Part shown: positions 46,665-58,085 of the stretch, piece after piece | How positions within the stretch are numbered: position 1 is the first letter of the stretch | Layout: each line of letters begins with the position of its first letter | Assembly (NCBI RefSeq): GCF_000004075.3 | Contig: NC_026657.2 | Location: forward strand, 34,024,732-34,088,731 | Reading direction: 5' to 3' | Origin: Cucumis sativus | Taxonomy: Eukaryota; Streptophyta; Magnoliopsida; Cucurbitales; Cucurbitaceae | Length of the DNA: 64,000 nt | The notes under the pieces: model-generated | What the model was told of the DNA's origin: nothing | The model's database searches: none | What the model saw: the letters and a program-made list of their open reading frames with translations, nothing else | Translations under genes and position numbers: made by a program

Positions 46665-48296
46665 ATGACCCCAATGCCCATGGGACACCTCTGGAACAAT
46701 GTCGGCTCTTTAATGGCCACCGCCATGTTCATTTGGGCAATCATTCAACAATACTTCCCTTACCATCTTCGTGCCCACATCGAACGATACGCTTACAAAT
46801 TTCTTGGCTTTCTTAATCCTTACATCACAATCATTTTCCCTGAATACACCGGCCAGCGTCTCCGGAAAAGTGAAGCCTTTACCGCTATTCAGAATTACCT
46901 CAGTTCACGAACCTCAATTCGAGCTAAGCGTCTAAAGGCAGAGGCGATCAAAAATAGCAAATCTTTGGTTCTTAGTATGGATGATAATGAAGAAGTTATT
47001 GATGAATTTCAAGGCGTTAAGATTTGGTGGACTTCTAGTAAAACCGTACCCAAAACTCAGAGTATATCTTACTACCCTACTTCCGATGAGAGACGGTTTT
47101 ACAAACTGACGTTTCACCGGCGACACAGAGAAACCATTCTTGACTCTTTTATTCATCATATTATGGAAGAAGGAAAGGCCGTCGAGTTGAAAAACCGGCA
47201 ACGGAAGCTTTATATGAACAATTCCGGTGAGAGTTGGTGGCATAAAAGTAGTTGGAGACATGTACCTTTTGAGCATCCAGCCAATTTCCGTACTCTGGCT
47301 ATGGATCCGAAGAAGAAACAAGAGATTGTGAATGATTTAGTGAAGTTTAAGAATGGGAAAGAGTATTATGAGAAAGTGGGAAAAGCTTGGAAACGTGGGT
47401 ATCTTCTGTACGGTCCACCAGGAACAGGGAAATCCACCATGATAGCTGCCATGGCGAATTTTATGGAGTATGATGTTTATGATCTTGAGCTGACGTCTGT
47501 TAAGGATAATACAGAGTTGAAGAAGTTGTTGATCGAGATTTCTAATAAATCCATTATTGTGATTGAGGATATTGATTGTTCACTTGATCTTACGGGGCAA
47601 CGGAAGAAGAAGAAGAAAACAGAGGAGGAGGAAGATGAAGCGAAGAAGGAGATTGAGAAGAAGGCTAAAGAGGAAGAGAAGAAAGAGAGCAAAGTGACGC
47701 TCTCTGGGCTGTTGAATTTCATAGACGGAATTTGGTCAGCGTGTGGTGGAGAGAGGTTGATTATTTTCACGACGAATCACAAGGAAAAGCTTGACGAAGC
47801 TTTGATAAGAAGAGGAAGAATGGACAAACATATAGAGATGTCTTATTGTGGTTTCGAAGCATTCAAAGTTCTTGCAATGAATTACTTGGATGTTGAATGG
47901 GATGATTCATACGATAAAATTAAGGAGATGCTAAAAGAGATAGAAATGACACCGGCAGACGTGGCGGAGAATTTGATGCCAAAATACGAAGGGGAAGAAA
48001 CAGGCGAGTGTTTCAAGAGATTGATCGAGGGACTTGAGGATGCAAAAGTGGCAGCTGAGAAGAAGAAAGCAGATGAAGAAGCTGAAGCAGCAAAAATGGC
48101 AGAGAAAGAGAAGGAGAAGAAGGAAAAAGAGGAGGAGAAGAAAGCTGAGGAAGAAGCAGAAGCTGCTAAAAAGGAAGAGGAGAAGAAGAAGGAAGAAGAA
48201 GAATCGGGCGAGAAGAAAGAATGTAGTAAATGCAATGGGGTAGCAACAAGAGAGGTGAAGGAGAATGGTCATGTGGAGAAGAAACAGAACAATTGA
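46665..48296 (+). CDS. AAA-ATPase, AATP1/BCS1-like, copy 1
   Basis: Intronless, 543 residues. One membrane segment at about 14-30 (GSLMATAMFIWAIIQQY) anchors it; the AAA-associated N domain runs to about 205; the AAA core has Walker A GPPGTGKST at 250-258, Walker B IIVIEDIDC at 297-305, sensor 1 FTTNH at 368-372 and arginines RRGRMD at 382-387. A Lys/Glu-rich insert (about 314-342) sits between Walker B and LSGLLNFIDG, and a long Lys/Glu/Ala-rich tail (about 464-515) precedes a short end with CSKC. This is the plant AAA class that includes AATP1 (At5g40010) and the mitochondrial outer-membrane protein OM66; members respond to stress and act in seeds. The substrate is unknown. All catalytic motifs are intact. 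Confidence 0.95.
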   Translation: MTPMPMGHLWNNVGSLMATAMFIWAIIQQYFPYHLRAHIERYAYKFLGFLNPYITIIFPEYTGQRLRKSEAFTAIQNYLSSRTSIRAKRLKAEAIKNSKSLVLSMDDNEEVIDEFQGVKIWWTSSKTVPKTQSISYYPTSDERRFYKLTFHRRHRETILDSFIHHIMEEGKAVELKNRQRKLYMNNSGESWWHKSSWRHVPFEHPANFRTLAMDPKKKQEIVNDLVKFKNGKEYYEKVGKAWKRGYLLYGPPGTGKSTMIAAMANFMEYDVYDLELTSVKDNTELKKLLIEISNKSIIVIEDIDCSLDLTGQRKKKKKTEEEEDEAKKEIEKKAKEEEKKESKVTLSGLLNFIDGIWSACGGERLIIFTTNHKEKLDEALIRRGRMDKHIEMSYCGFEAFKVLAMNYLDVEWDDSYDKIKEMLKEIEMTPADVAENLMPKYEGEETGECFKRLIEGLEDAKVAAEKKKADEEAEAAKMAEKEKEKKEKEEEKKAEEEAEAAKKEEEKKKEEEESGEKKECSKCNGVATREVKENGHVEKKQNN

Positions 48297-50426
48297 AAAA
48301 GAAAAGCAATGTACGAGCTTGATGTATGAAATTGAAGGTTTAGATTAGTTTATTTGTAGAGTCGATTGGTGTGTTTATAAAAAAATGGTTCACTGATTAT
48401 CCGTTGCCATATTCTAATTTTTGACAAATATATATATATATATTTCCTCCATCGATGGAATTACCCCAGAAGACCCTACGGTTTTTTTTCATAGCCAATT
48501 TGTTTTGATAAAATATTTATACAATATAATAAAATTTTAGATTAAAATATTTTATTCTATATTCAAATGAGAAACAAATAAAATTTTAAAATAATTATTA
48601 TAAATTTTCAAATGAGCATAAAATATATATAATTGAGTCAAAATATGGGTGTGCTTATATATTAAATTATTTTGATATATAGAGAAATAAAATAAAGGTA
48701 GACCATATGTATAGTATATTCAGGAGAATTTTAAAGCTTCACAATGCCAAGAGTCACACTCTATACACAATCTCTCTCTTACTATATGTTTGTTATAGTT
48801 GAAATTATTCTTTATCATAATATTTTATAGGTTGTTGTTTTTAAATATAGCAAAATAAATTAAAAATAGAATAAAGAAAATCTAGAAAATGAACTGTACA
48901 AATTTGGAATAGAAAATGAATAAATGGCAATAAAGAAATGATAAATTGTTCGAAATCTAAAATTTATGAAAAATGTTTTACTGACTTTATTGGTTTTTCG
49001 TTTTTGTTACACGGACCATAACTATTTTGATCTTTTGTTATATTTATGAAAATTAATCTTTTTAAAAACTTATCTTAAGAAAAAATATAACTTTGGACAA
49101 AATTAATTCATAGTACCTAATTTGAGTATTTGTCGCCCCTTTTTAAATTTACAAAACTTCTTTTGAGTAACTAATCCAAACAAAGCTTAGTTCATGCTAA
49201 TTGGCACAGCCAATCTAATCCAAAAAATTATTGATATTATTTTTAATATATAGTATATTTTATTTAATTAGTCTTTTAGGGTTTTCAATTCTTTTTTTCT
49301 CAATAATTAGAAACCACCCAATATTAACTATATTTTCCACTCGGACCATCAAATTGGTCGACTTCGACCGTTTCAGTCCGTTTAAAGCGATGTTTTCAGT
49401 GTTTCCTCGTAATATATCTTGTGGAAAAATAAGAGCTTATTTGTTAGAGAATCCAAATTTTGTTTTATGTTTTTAGATTCACTGTAGTAGATATCCATTT
49501 GGCAGAAAATCTATATTCTATTTATGAATTTAGCAGACAGTCGAGATTCTTTTTCTAAAAATTATTTTTGGATTTTAAGATTCAAACAATGCAAATTTTG
49601 AAAACAACACGTTTTTATATTTTTATTGTATCTAGAATCTAACTTTTACAATTAAAAAAGCATAATTAAATTAATTATATTTAAAATATCTAAATGTTAT
49701 ATAAATTTTTAGGTGAAATTACAAATTTGATAGAAGATAGAATTGAGTGGTTTATAACTTGAATTTAGTTGATTTAGTTCACTAAAATCATACAAAATAG
49801 TCTTACTTGTCATGACTAACTTTTTACTGAAGTTTTCATGACTAACATTTTACTAAGGTTCTCAGACCATAATATTATATTTGATATTTTATCAAACTAT
49901 AAGTTAAAGTTTAAATTTCTCCAAACAATATGTTCTACCATTGCAATGTAACTGGTTTTGTAAACATAAATTGTATTCATAAATAAATTAATAATATCTA
50001 ATTCTCAATTAAGATAATCTTAATGAATAAATATAACTTTAAGAAGTATATAATAGGAAACATATTTAGACATTTTTTAAAACTAGATATCAATTTTACA
50101 TATTTGAAAACAGATAATAAGTTTCTGTTTTTGGACATCCAACGAGCATCTTCTCTTCTGGTAAAGTCGAGCATTAGTATGAGCATGATGTTGCTCTTCA
50201 AATATTTCTTTTGCAGGGGGTTTAGCAGCCATGAAAACATAAATTAATACAAACCAACTTTCCTTAATTAATAACTAAACTATAAGTCTATAATAATAAT
50301 AATGGTGACTCCTTAGTATTCTTAAACAAAGACTTCCCACTCTTCCACAAATTCCCCTCCTCCACTCCTCCACTCCTCCACTCCTCCTCTCCTCCTCTCC
50401 TCCTCTCCTCCTCTCCTCATTCTTCT
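48297..50426. other. intergenic between AATP copies 1 and 2
   Basis: AT-rich. 49070-49470 aligns with about 57340-58400, sharing AACTTT.GACAAAATTAATTCA and TTTTCCACTCGGA.C..CAAATTGG. This again marks block duplication. No gene seen. Confidence 0.6.
50351..50420 (+). repeat. CTCCT pyrimidine tract in AATP copy 2 promoter
   Basis: About 65 bp of CTCCACTCCTCC then CTCCTCTCCTCC units lies just upstream of the TATA box. The same place holds only about 15-25 bp in copies 1 and 3, so the tract has expanded in copy 2. Confidence 0.9.
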
Positions 50427-50433
50427 TATTTAA
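50427..50433 (+). promoter_or_regulatory. TATA box of AATP copy 2
   Basis: TATTTAA lies 67 bp before the ATG, directly after the CTCCT tract, in the same context as copies 1 and 3. Confidence 0.65.
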
Positions 50434-50499
50434 ACCCCCTTTTCCTTCTCAAATTCTCCACCAATAAACCTTTTAATTCAACAATTTTCTCAAACAAAC

Positions 50500-52128
50500 A
50501 TGACTCAATTGGCCATGGGACACCTCTGGAACAATATCGGCTCTTTAATGGCCACCGCCATGTTCGTTTGGGCAATCATCCAACAATACTTCCCTTACCA
50601 TCTCCGTGCCTACATCGAACGATACGCTCACAAGTTTATTGGGTTTCTTTATCCTTACATCACAATCACTTTCCCTGAATACACCGGCCAGCGTCTCCGG
50701 AAAAGTGAAGCCTTTACCGCTATTCAGAATTACCTCAGTTCACGAACCTCAATTCGAGCTAAGCGTCTGAAAGCAGAGGCGGTCAAAGATAGCAAATCTT
50801 TGGTTCTTAGTATGGATGATAATGAAGAAGTTATTGATGAATTTCAAGGCGTTAAGATTTGGTGGACTTCCCGTAAAACCGTACCCAAGACTAAGAATAT
50901 ATCTTACTTCCCGGCTTCCGATGAGAGACGGTCTTACAAATTGACGTTTCACCGGCGACACAGAGAAACCATTCTTGACTCTTTTATTAATCATATTATG
51001 GAAGAAGGAAAGACCGTCGAGCTGAAAAACCGGCAACGGAAGCTTTATATGAACAATTCCAGTACGAATTGGTGGGATAAAAGTAGTTGGAGACATGTCC
51101 CTTTTGAGCATCCAGCCAATTTCCGTACTCTGGCTATGGATCCAAAGAAGAAACAAGAGATTGTGAATGATTTAGTGAAGTTTAAGAAAGGGAAAGAGTA
51201 CTATGAGAAAGTGGGGAAGGCTTGGAAACGTGGGTATCTTCTGTACGGTCCACCAGGAACAGGGAAATCCACCATGATCGCTGCCATGGCAAATTTCATG
51301 GAGTATGATGTTTATGATCTTGAGCTGACGTCTGTTAAGGATAATACAGAGTTGAAGAAGTTGTTGATCGAGATTTCCAATAAATCCATTATTGTGATTG
51401 AGGATATTGATTGTTCACTTGATCTTACGGGGCAACGGAAGAAGAAGAAGAAAACAGAGGAGGAGGGAGATGAAGCGAAGGAGATTGAGAAGAAGGCTAA
51501 AGAGGAAGAGAAAAAAGAGAGCAAAGTGACGCTTTCTGGGCTGTTGAATTTCATAGACGGAATTTGGTCAGCGTGTGGTGGAGAGAGGTTGATTATTTTC
51601 ACGACGAATCACAAGGAAAAGCTTGACGAAGCTTTGATAAGAAGAGGAAGAATGGACAAACATATAGAAATGTCTTATTGTGGTTTCGAAGCATTCAAAG
51701 TTCTTGCAATGAATTACTTGGATGTTGAATGGGATGATTCATACGATAAAATTAAGGAGATGCTAGAAGAGATAGAAATGGCACCGGCAGACGTGGCAGA
51801 GAATTTGATGCCAAAATACGAAGGGGAAGAAACAAGCGAGTGTTTCAAGAGATTGATCAAGGGACTTGAGGATGCAAAAGTGGCAGCTGAGAAGAAGAAA
51901 GCAGAGGAAGAAGCTGAAGCAGCAAAAATGGCAGAGAAAGAGAAGGAGAAGAAGGAAAAAGAGGAGAAGAAGAAAGCTGAGGAAGAAGCAGAAGCTGCTA
52001 AAAAGGAAGAGGAGAAGAAGAAGGAAGAAGAAGAATCGGGTGAGAAGAAGGAATGTAGTAAATGCAATGGGGTAGCAACAAGAGAGGTGAAGGAGAATGG
52101 TTATGTGGAGAAGAAACAGAACAATTGA
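50500..52128 (+). CDS. AAA-ATPase, AATP1/BCS1-like, copy 2
   Basis: Intronless, 542 residues, with the same architecture as copy 1: anchor at about 14-30, Walker A at 250-258, Walker B IIVIEDIDC at 297-305, sensor 1 TTNH and RRGRMD. It differs from copies 1 and 3 in residues about 125-195 (RKTVPKTKNISYFPAS, ERRSYK, NNSSTNWWDK), while from there to the end it is almost identical to copy 3. The charged insert is one residue shorter than in copy 1 (EEEGDEAKEIEKK). Its tail ends VKENGYVEKKQNN. It is expected to be functional. Its promoter differs from the others by the long CTCCT tract. Confidence 0.95.
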   Translation: MTQLAMGHLWNNIGSLMATAMFVWAIIQQYFPYHLRAYIERYAHKFIGFLYPYITITFPEYTGQRLRKSEAFTAIQNYLSSRTSIRAKRLKAEAVKDSKSLVLSMDDNEEVIDEFQGVKIWWTSRKTVPKTKNISYFPASDERRSYKLTFHRRHRETILDSFINHIMEEGKTVELKNRQRKLYMNNSSTNWWDKSSWRHVPFEHPANFRTLAMDPKKKQEIVNDLVKFKKGKEYYEKVGKAWKRGYLLYGPPGTGKSTMIAAMANFMEYDVYDLELTSVKDNTELKKLLIEISNKSIIVIEDIDCSLDLTGQRKKKKKTEEEGDEAKEIEKKAKEEEKKESKVTLSGLLNFIDGIWSACGGERLIIFTTNHKEKLDEALIRRGRMDKHIEMSYCGFEAFKVLAMNYLDVEWDDSYDKIKEMLEEIEMAPADVAENLMPKYEGEETSECFKRLIKGLEDAKVAAEKKKAEEEAEAAKMAEKEKEKKEKEEKKKAEEEAEAAKKEEEKKKEEEESGEKKECSKCNGVATREVKENGYVEKKQNN

Positions 52129-52989
52129 GAAAGAAAAGCGATGTACGAGGATAGTACATTTTAGACTTTATGTGTGTGTATGCGCATGTCAATTTAGTGG
52201 GTCATTGAAGGTTTCTATTTGAATCGATTATTGTGTTAATAAAAAAAAAAATGGTTTGTAACAATGCAGTGGCCAATGCTCATGGATTGATTATATTAGG
52301 TATGTTATGACTTCTACTATCATTAATTCTCTAATTGTCATATTCTAACCTGAATTTAGACTTACAAAACTGGATGTAACCACGATAGAGTCAGGTTGAA
52401 GGATGAATAACAAATGTTTATGACATAAAAAATATATATTTCTTCCTTTGGTTGAAGTATATATAAATTTCAACCAAAGAAAAAGTGAATGATGGAATTA
52501 CCAAGAAGACCTTATGACCTGTATGTTTTTAAAAAGATTGTATTAATTGCCAAGTATGTGTTAACAGCCAAATATGTCATTTTTGCATTAGCTAGGTTAT
52601 TTATCATTTTGGTAAGTTTCAAGGGTAAATTTTGATTTTGATTGATTTTGAAATTTGCTTTCCATTTATAATTTGTTGTGAAAAAAAATGGTGTAAGAAT
52701 CGGACAAATGTGAGAAAATGAGAGTAGTTCTAAAGAGAAAAAAAAAGATATCTATATAATTTGTTTAAAATATAACCTTTCAAACTCAAAGAAAATTTCA
52801 AACAAATTGATTCACTATATTAATCATATAAGTATTTTTTTTGCAAAGAGGAATACTAATGACGTTTTAGATGATATTACTATTTGTGACGCATACTGAA
52901 CGCAAAGATATTTTTTATTTTTTATTTATGATGATGAATTTATATTGAGAAATACACATTTTATATAATAATGAAAAATACAAGGGAAA

Positions 52990-53240
52990 TTGTAATTAAT
53001 AACTATTTTAGAAATAATAATTAAATATATAACAACATTTTTAAAAAATTGCAAATATAGCAAAACTATCATGGATAGACTTGTATATGGTCTATCAGTG
53101 ATAAACCCAACATAATCTGTCAGATAGACTCATATAATTGGTAGAATTTGACAAATTTTGTTATATTTACAATTTTTTTAAAATGTTACTATATACTTAA
53201 TTATTTTGAATCTAATTGCTAAATTTGCAACTATCCCAAA
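52990..53240 (+). repeat. TGATAGA dispersed repeat, best-preserved copy
   Basis: The order of landmarks is: TTAATAACTATTTTAGAAAT, GCAAATATAGCAAAACTATC, ATGGATAGACTTGTATATGG, TCTATCAGTGATAAACCC, GAATTTGACAAATTTTGTTA, TATTTACAATTTTTT, TTGCTAAATTTGCAACTATC. The copy at 13850 is its reverse complement. Confidence 0.7.
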
Positions 53241-54409
53241 ATACAAATGCATATGTAAAAAAAAAAAACCTAAATAATGATCCAATAAAAATAAAAATAT
53301 CAAAGAGAAAAAAAAAAAGAAGATAAAACTTAAAGACTCACATTGGTATATATGATTAGGAATTTTAATAGTATATTGAATATTTTAAAAAGTATATATT
53401 ATAAATAATAAAATTTTACATTTTATGTTATATTTTATTTTATTTTAGTATATTTAAATTTGAAACACGAAATAAAACTTAAAAACTTTTTTAAATAGAT
53501 ATAAATATTTAAATAACATTATGTATAGAAAATATATGTAATAATTATATATATTCGTTTATTATAAAATTTCAAATGAGCATAAAATATATATGGAGTC
53601 AAAATGAGCGCTTACTATGAACCTCCTCCCATAGGTTATTTTAAAAATAGACTAAATGTGTAAGGGCAAATAATTGCAAAAAAATAATGTATAGTATATT
53701 CACAATGGCATGAGTCACGTCAATATTTTTGGGTAGAAAGAAAAATGATACATCATCTTGCATGCTAGCTTTTGAGTTATTGTGTTCACACGTAGGGAGT
53801 CAAAAGAAACTTGGTGTATCAATCTATTGCTTTTCCAATCATTTTTTACAATTATAATTCATTATTTAATACCACTTTTTTTTTTTAAAACTACACTTTC
53901 GTATCCATTTCCTTTCGAGGTTACAACAAAATAAAATAATAATAATAATAATAAAAAAAAAAGGTATGACTCATTCTTAGTTGATTGTTGGTTGGATGTT
54001 GTTGGCATTGGGTGATGGGCCTCTTGGGTACGTTTAACGCCTACTAGGGTGCATTATACATCAAGTTTGACACAAAGTCTCTCTCTTACTATATGTGTGT
54101 GACATCATCTTCATTCGTATGCATTTATGTGCATTGTACATCCCTACCTTTTTTTTTCTTTATTTTCTTCCTTTCAACAACCATTCAAAATATGACACCT
54201 ACCTTTACTCTTTTAATTTCTTTATATTATCATTTTCACTTATATCCAATCAACCTTTTTAATTAAAAGCCATAACCCTTTTTAATATGTAAACTATCAT
54301 TTTTAATATTAAGAAAGAAAAAAAAGATTTGTCTTACACACGACAACTATAATTTTTAATTTCACCCAATTGTTACTAAAATATTATGGATTTAGTTATT
54401 AGGGTTATG

Positions 54410-54650
54410 GAATAGCTAATAATTTTAGGAATAATAATCAAATATACAACAATATTTTTAAAATGTAAATATAGTAAAGTTAATGATTTATTAGGGTTAA
54501 ACAAATATTTTCAACACAAGGATTCTTAACGATAGATCATTGCTTCTATAATTTATAGATTTGGACGGATTTTACTATATTTACAAGTTTTTAAAATGTT
54601 GTTATATATGCTAAAAATTTGAATATAATTGCTGTAATTGTAATTTATCA
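54410..54650 (+). repeat. TGATAGA dispersed repeat, second copy in the spacer
   Basis: Same order as 52990: AATAGCTAATAATTTTAGGA, TGTAAATATAGTAAAGTTAA, AACGATAGATCATTG, GATTTTACTATATTTACAAG, AATTGCTGTAATTG. Confidence 0.65.
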
Positions 54651-55149
54651 TTTATCATCATCTTTTGTCACTAGACTTAAATTTTTTAAACAAAAATAAA
54701 CAAATGCCAAATTATACCCTCATTTTCTTGCATTTCTCATAATCCATTTCTTCATCAATCATCAGCACGCAGCCTCTTCTTCTTCTTAATCGTCTTCCTG
54801 TGGCTTCATCATCTTTCACTTCTTCCTCTTCTTTTATGTGAATTAGCATCGTTGTCTCTCCTTGTTTTTCTTCTCCATTCATTGTTTTCTTCTTTTTTCT
54901 TCTTTGATTGAATTGACGTCAATCGGGATTGGAAAAGTTCTTCTTTTTCTTTGATTCAATAGTTAGACTTTTCTTCTTCTCGAACTAGTTGGGATTTGAA
55001 TTTAGAGTCTGTGATAAATTTCCATAATTTTTTACCACAGTTGTCATTAATAGACAGTAACATAACGATATTACTAATCTATCAGGTCCCTCCTTCATTC
55101 TCATTCTATTCCTCAAGACATTGAAAGCAATAGGTCATTGAGAGGGAGA

Positions 55150-55360
55150 GATGAGTGTTCAAATGGTATTAACTAATAGATTGTCACCGAAAGCAAAAAA
55201 GTGAGAGATTGGGAGAGGAGAAGATATTGTGTTTGATGGAATTGGCATATAAATCATCACCGGAAAAGCAAGATCGAGAGCAAAAGATTGAGAGAAGCGA
55301 TGATATTACGTTCAATGGTATATCCACAAATGGATTGTCATCGGGAGCGAGAGTAATAGA
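55150..55360 (+). repeat. three degenerate units of about 75 bp
   Basis: Each unit runs as TT(C/T)(A/G)ATGGTATT..., ATGGATTGTCATCGGGAGC-like, then GAGAG-rich. They start near 55160, 55231 and 55302. They read like a minisatellite and not like a gene. Confidence 0.6.
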
Positions 55361-55829
55361 GTTTATTTATCACTGATAAAAACATGTGGGATAAGAAGAA
55401 GAGGAACAAGAAGGAGTCTGCTAGAGAGGAAGAGAAGAAGCTGTTGGAGAGGGAGATGAAGAAGAAGAAATGTAATAAATAAAATGAAGGTTGAAGAAGA
55501 TACGTTAGTGAAGTTATGATTCACATGCAGTTGAAGAATGGGCTTTGGATATCTTTCAATCACGCCATGAAGAAGAAGATGTGAGAAATCTACAAAAACA
55601 AAAATCTATTTTTGTAAATAATTTAGAAGCAATTGCCATTTTTCAAATTAGAGCTCTTAGCCTAATTAGTTTTATAAATTAAATCTATGACACCATTTTT
55701 TCATTTACGAAAATGGCAAAATTTAAATCCAGTCTACATTTAAAAATTGTAAAATTACAAACCTATCATCTAGAATTATAAGCATTTTCACAATAACACT
55801 TAATACACATAATTGGTTTAATACACTTG

Positions 55830-56040
55830 ATATATTGTTGATACATTTGTTTAACAACTTTGCAAATACACTCAATCAATTAAATACATTGATGCACTAA
55901 AGCATAATACATTTGTTGCATTGTCGATACATTTGTTATGATTTGTTCATACACTTGTTTTGTCTTGTTCATACACTTGATGAGTTTAATACACTATCTA
56001 TAAGTTTGATACACCAAAATACACTACTGATAAACATTTT
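55830..56040 (+). repeat. degenerate TACATTTGTT / TACACTTGAT tandem words
   Basis: About ten words of the form (G/A)ATACA(T/C)TTG(T/A)T at irregular 15-30 bp spacing. Confidence 0.55.
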
Positions 56041-57799
56041 ATACTTCACTGAATTAGATCTCAATGTCTTAAACTCAAAATTAGTCTTGACAGCGGAATG
56101 ACTTCAACAAAATTTATTTACTATGTACAAAACAAATCTTTCTCCTTAAAAGCCAATTCATTCTTAATAGTGGTAATATAAACATCTTAATTAAAAATTG
56201 TTAATTCACCAACCCAAATCAGTCTCAACTATGAAAGAAGAAGTAGAAGAATCAATTAAACATCCAAAAATGTATATATAAAATGATCGACCAAAGAACA
56301 TTGCATGCATAGATTGATCCTTAATTAATGTCAGAAACTAAGTCACATCTTTATCTTCAATAATCTTAAGAACACGATGAGCATCATTACTACCTATAGG
56401 AAACAAAACTGAAAATTATATACAATGATTCAACTTGAATTTTAGAACGTATCAAGTTCACACAAAAAAAGAATTAAATGATGATATCACTTCATCAACC
56501 AAAACACAATTTGTTTTCTAATATATCCACATAGCATAGTCGCTCATCCATTGATCACATGAAAAACAATATTACTCCAAGCTTAACCATAAATACGATG
56601 AACTACAACAATTTTGAAGAAATAAAAAATACTTAGTAAGTATATTAGTCAACTAATACATATAATATAAGTACACCATATCACTGGTATAAACAACATA
56701 TACAAATTTTTATATATAAAAAAAGAACCAAATATAAATAACTAAAACAAAGCTATGCATGCAAAGCCCTTTCAATAAAAGAGATGAGGAACAAATAAAA
56801 GAGATGAGAAAGAATAAATTGTAGCCTCAATTTCAGATAGATGGTGATCGACTCACAGAAGAAGAAAGAAAAAAGATGATGATCAAAGTCCCTTATCAAT
56901 TTTGGACACCAAAATATAGGAAAGAATATTCGAGTAAAAAAGAATATAGGAAGAAATACATACCTGAAGAAGAACGGTGGGGAAGAGAGAGAAGAAGATA
57001 CGTAGCGAAAAGGAAAAATCCAGAACGATGGAGATTGAAGGAGTGACGGAGAAGACCACGAAGAGGGAGAAAAAGTGACGATAACATGAACGGTAAAAAA
57101 AGAATTAAAAAGTGATGGGAAAGGATTAAAATAAAAAGAGAATGAAAGAAAAGATAAAAGAATTGATATTTAGAGATGGACATTTTTTAAATAAAGAAAA
57201 AATTAAAATATAAAATATCAACAAAAATTAGAAAGTTGTTATATTTGTAAAATTGAAAAATTTAGTGCTAAAATTGCTAAATAATATTTTTATTGTATAG
57301 CTCAATGCAATTTCTCTTCAAAAATTTTCTTCAAAAAACTATATAACTTTCGACAAAATTAATTCAGAGTAAATAATTTGAGTATTTGTAACCTTTTCTA
57401 AAATTTACAAAACTTCACTTAGGTAAACGTTAATGAAGATTTTCTCACTAACTAATCCAAACTAGTAACCACTTAGTTACTGCTAATTGGCACAATCAAT
57501 CTGATCAAAAATTTAGGAAATTAGGTTGCATCAAACAATTTTAAAAAAATATTTATGATTCATGTAACAAAAAAATAAAACCTATAATTCATGGTTATTT
57601 TTTTTTGTAAATTTCAGATTTATCTTTATTGGTCAGTATGGGACAATTCTTCACTTTTTCTTTTATTTTACGACATTTATTCATCTTCTTTTCATATTAT
57701 TACTCTCTTTCTTCGCATTCTCATTTCTTCTCGAGAGCAATTTTTAATTTTTTCCTTTTTGTCATCTCTCATCTCTTTTTCCTTCTTTTTTTTCACTAC

Positions 57800-58085
57800 A
57801 TGATCATCTAAAAAAATCTAAACGATCAATTGTCTATCTGAGAAAAACAAAAATATATCATTATTCATCCGATAAGTGATAGATCTAAACGATATTGATA
57901 CATGATCTAAACGATTGTGTACCTATATATAAACAAGATCAACAAGATCGTGTATCAAGATCGTTTAGATTTGGTACAAGATCGTCTATCCGGATCTAAA
58001 CAATTGTGTACCAATTTCTAAGCAATTTTGGTACATGATTTAATATAAGATCATTTAGAATTGGTATAAAATGACTTACCACGGT
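57800..58085 (+). repeat. ACGATCGTTTAGATTTGG-type dispersed repeat
   Basis: It has repeated GATCTAAACGAT(T/A)..., GTGTACC, AAGATCGTTTAGATTTGGTA and CAAGATCGTCTATCCGGATC. The words occur in both orientations, making imperfect inverted repeats. It shares its core with 26270-26375. Confidence 0.6.

Noticed and set aside
47882-48272. Ser/Phe-rich minus-strand frames opposite AATP tails
   Set aside because: They are antisense shadows of the Lys/Glu-rich tail and recur in all three copies for that reason.
55363-55563. 66-codon minus-strand frame
   Set aside because: Leu/Ser low complexity opposite a GAAGAAG-rich stretch next to a minisatellite.
56896-57183. 95-codon minus-strand frame with a good donor (CTTCAG/GTATGTA)
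   Set aside because: Phe/Leu/Ser low complexity and no second exon found; possibly an exon-like trace inside a repeat.
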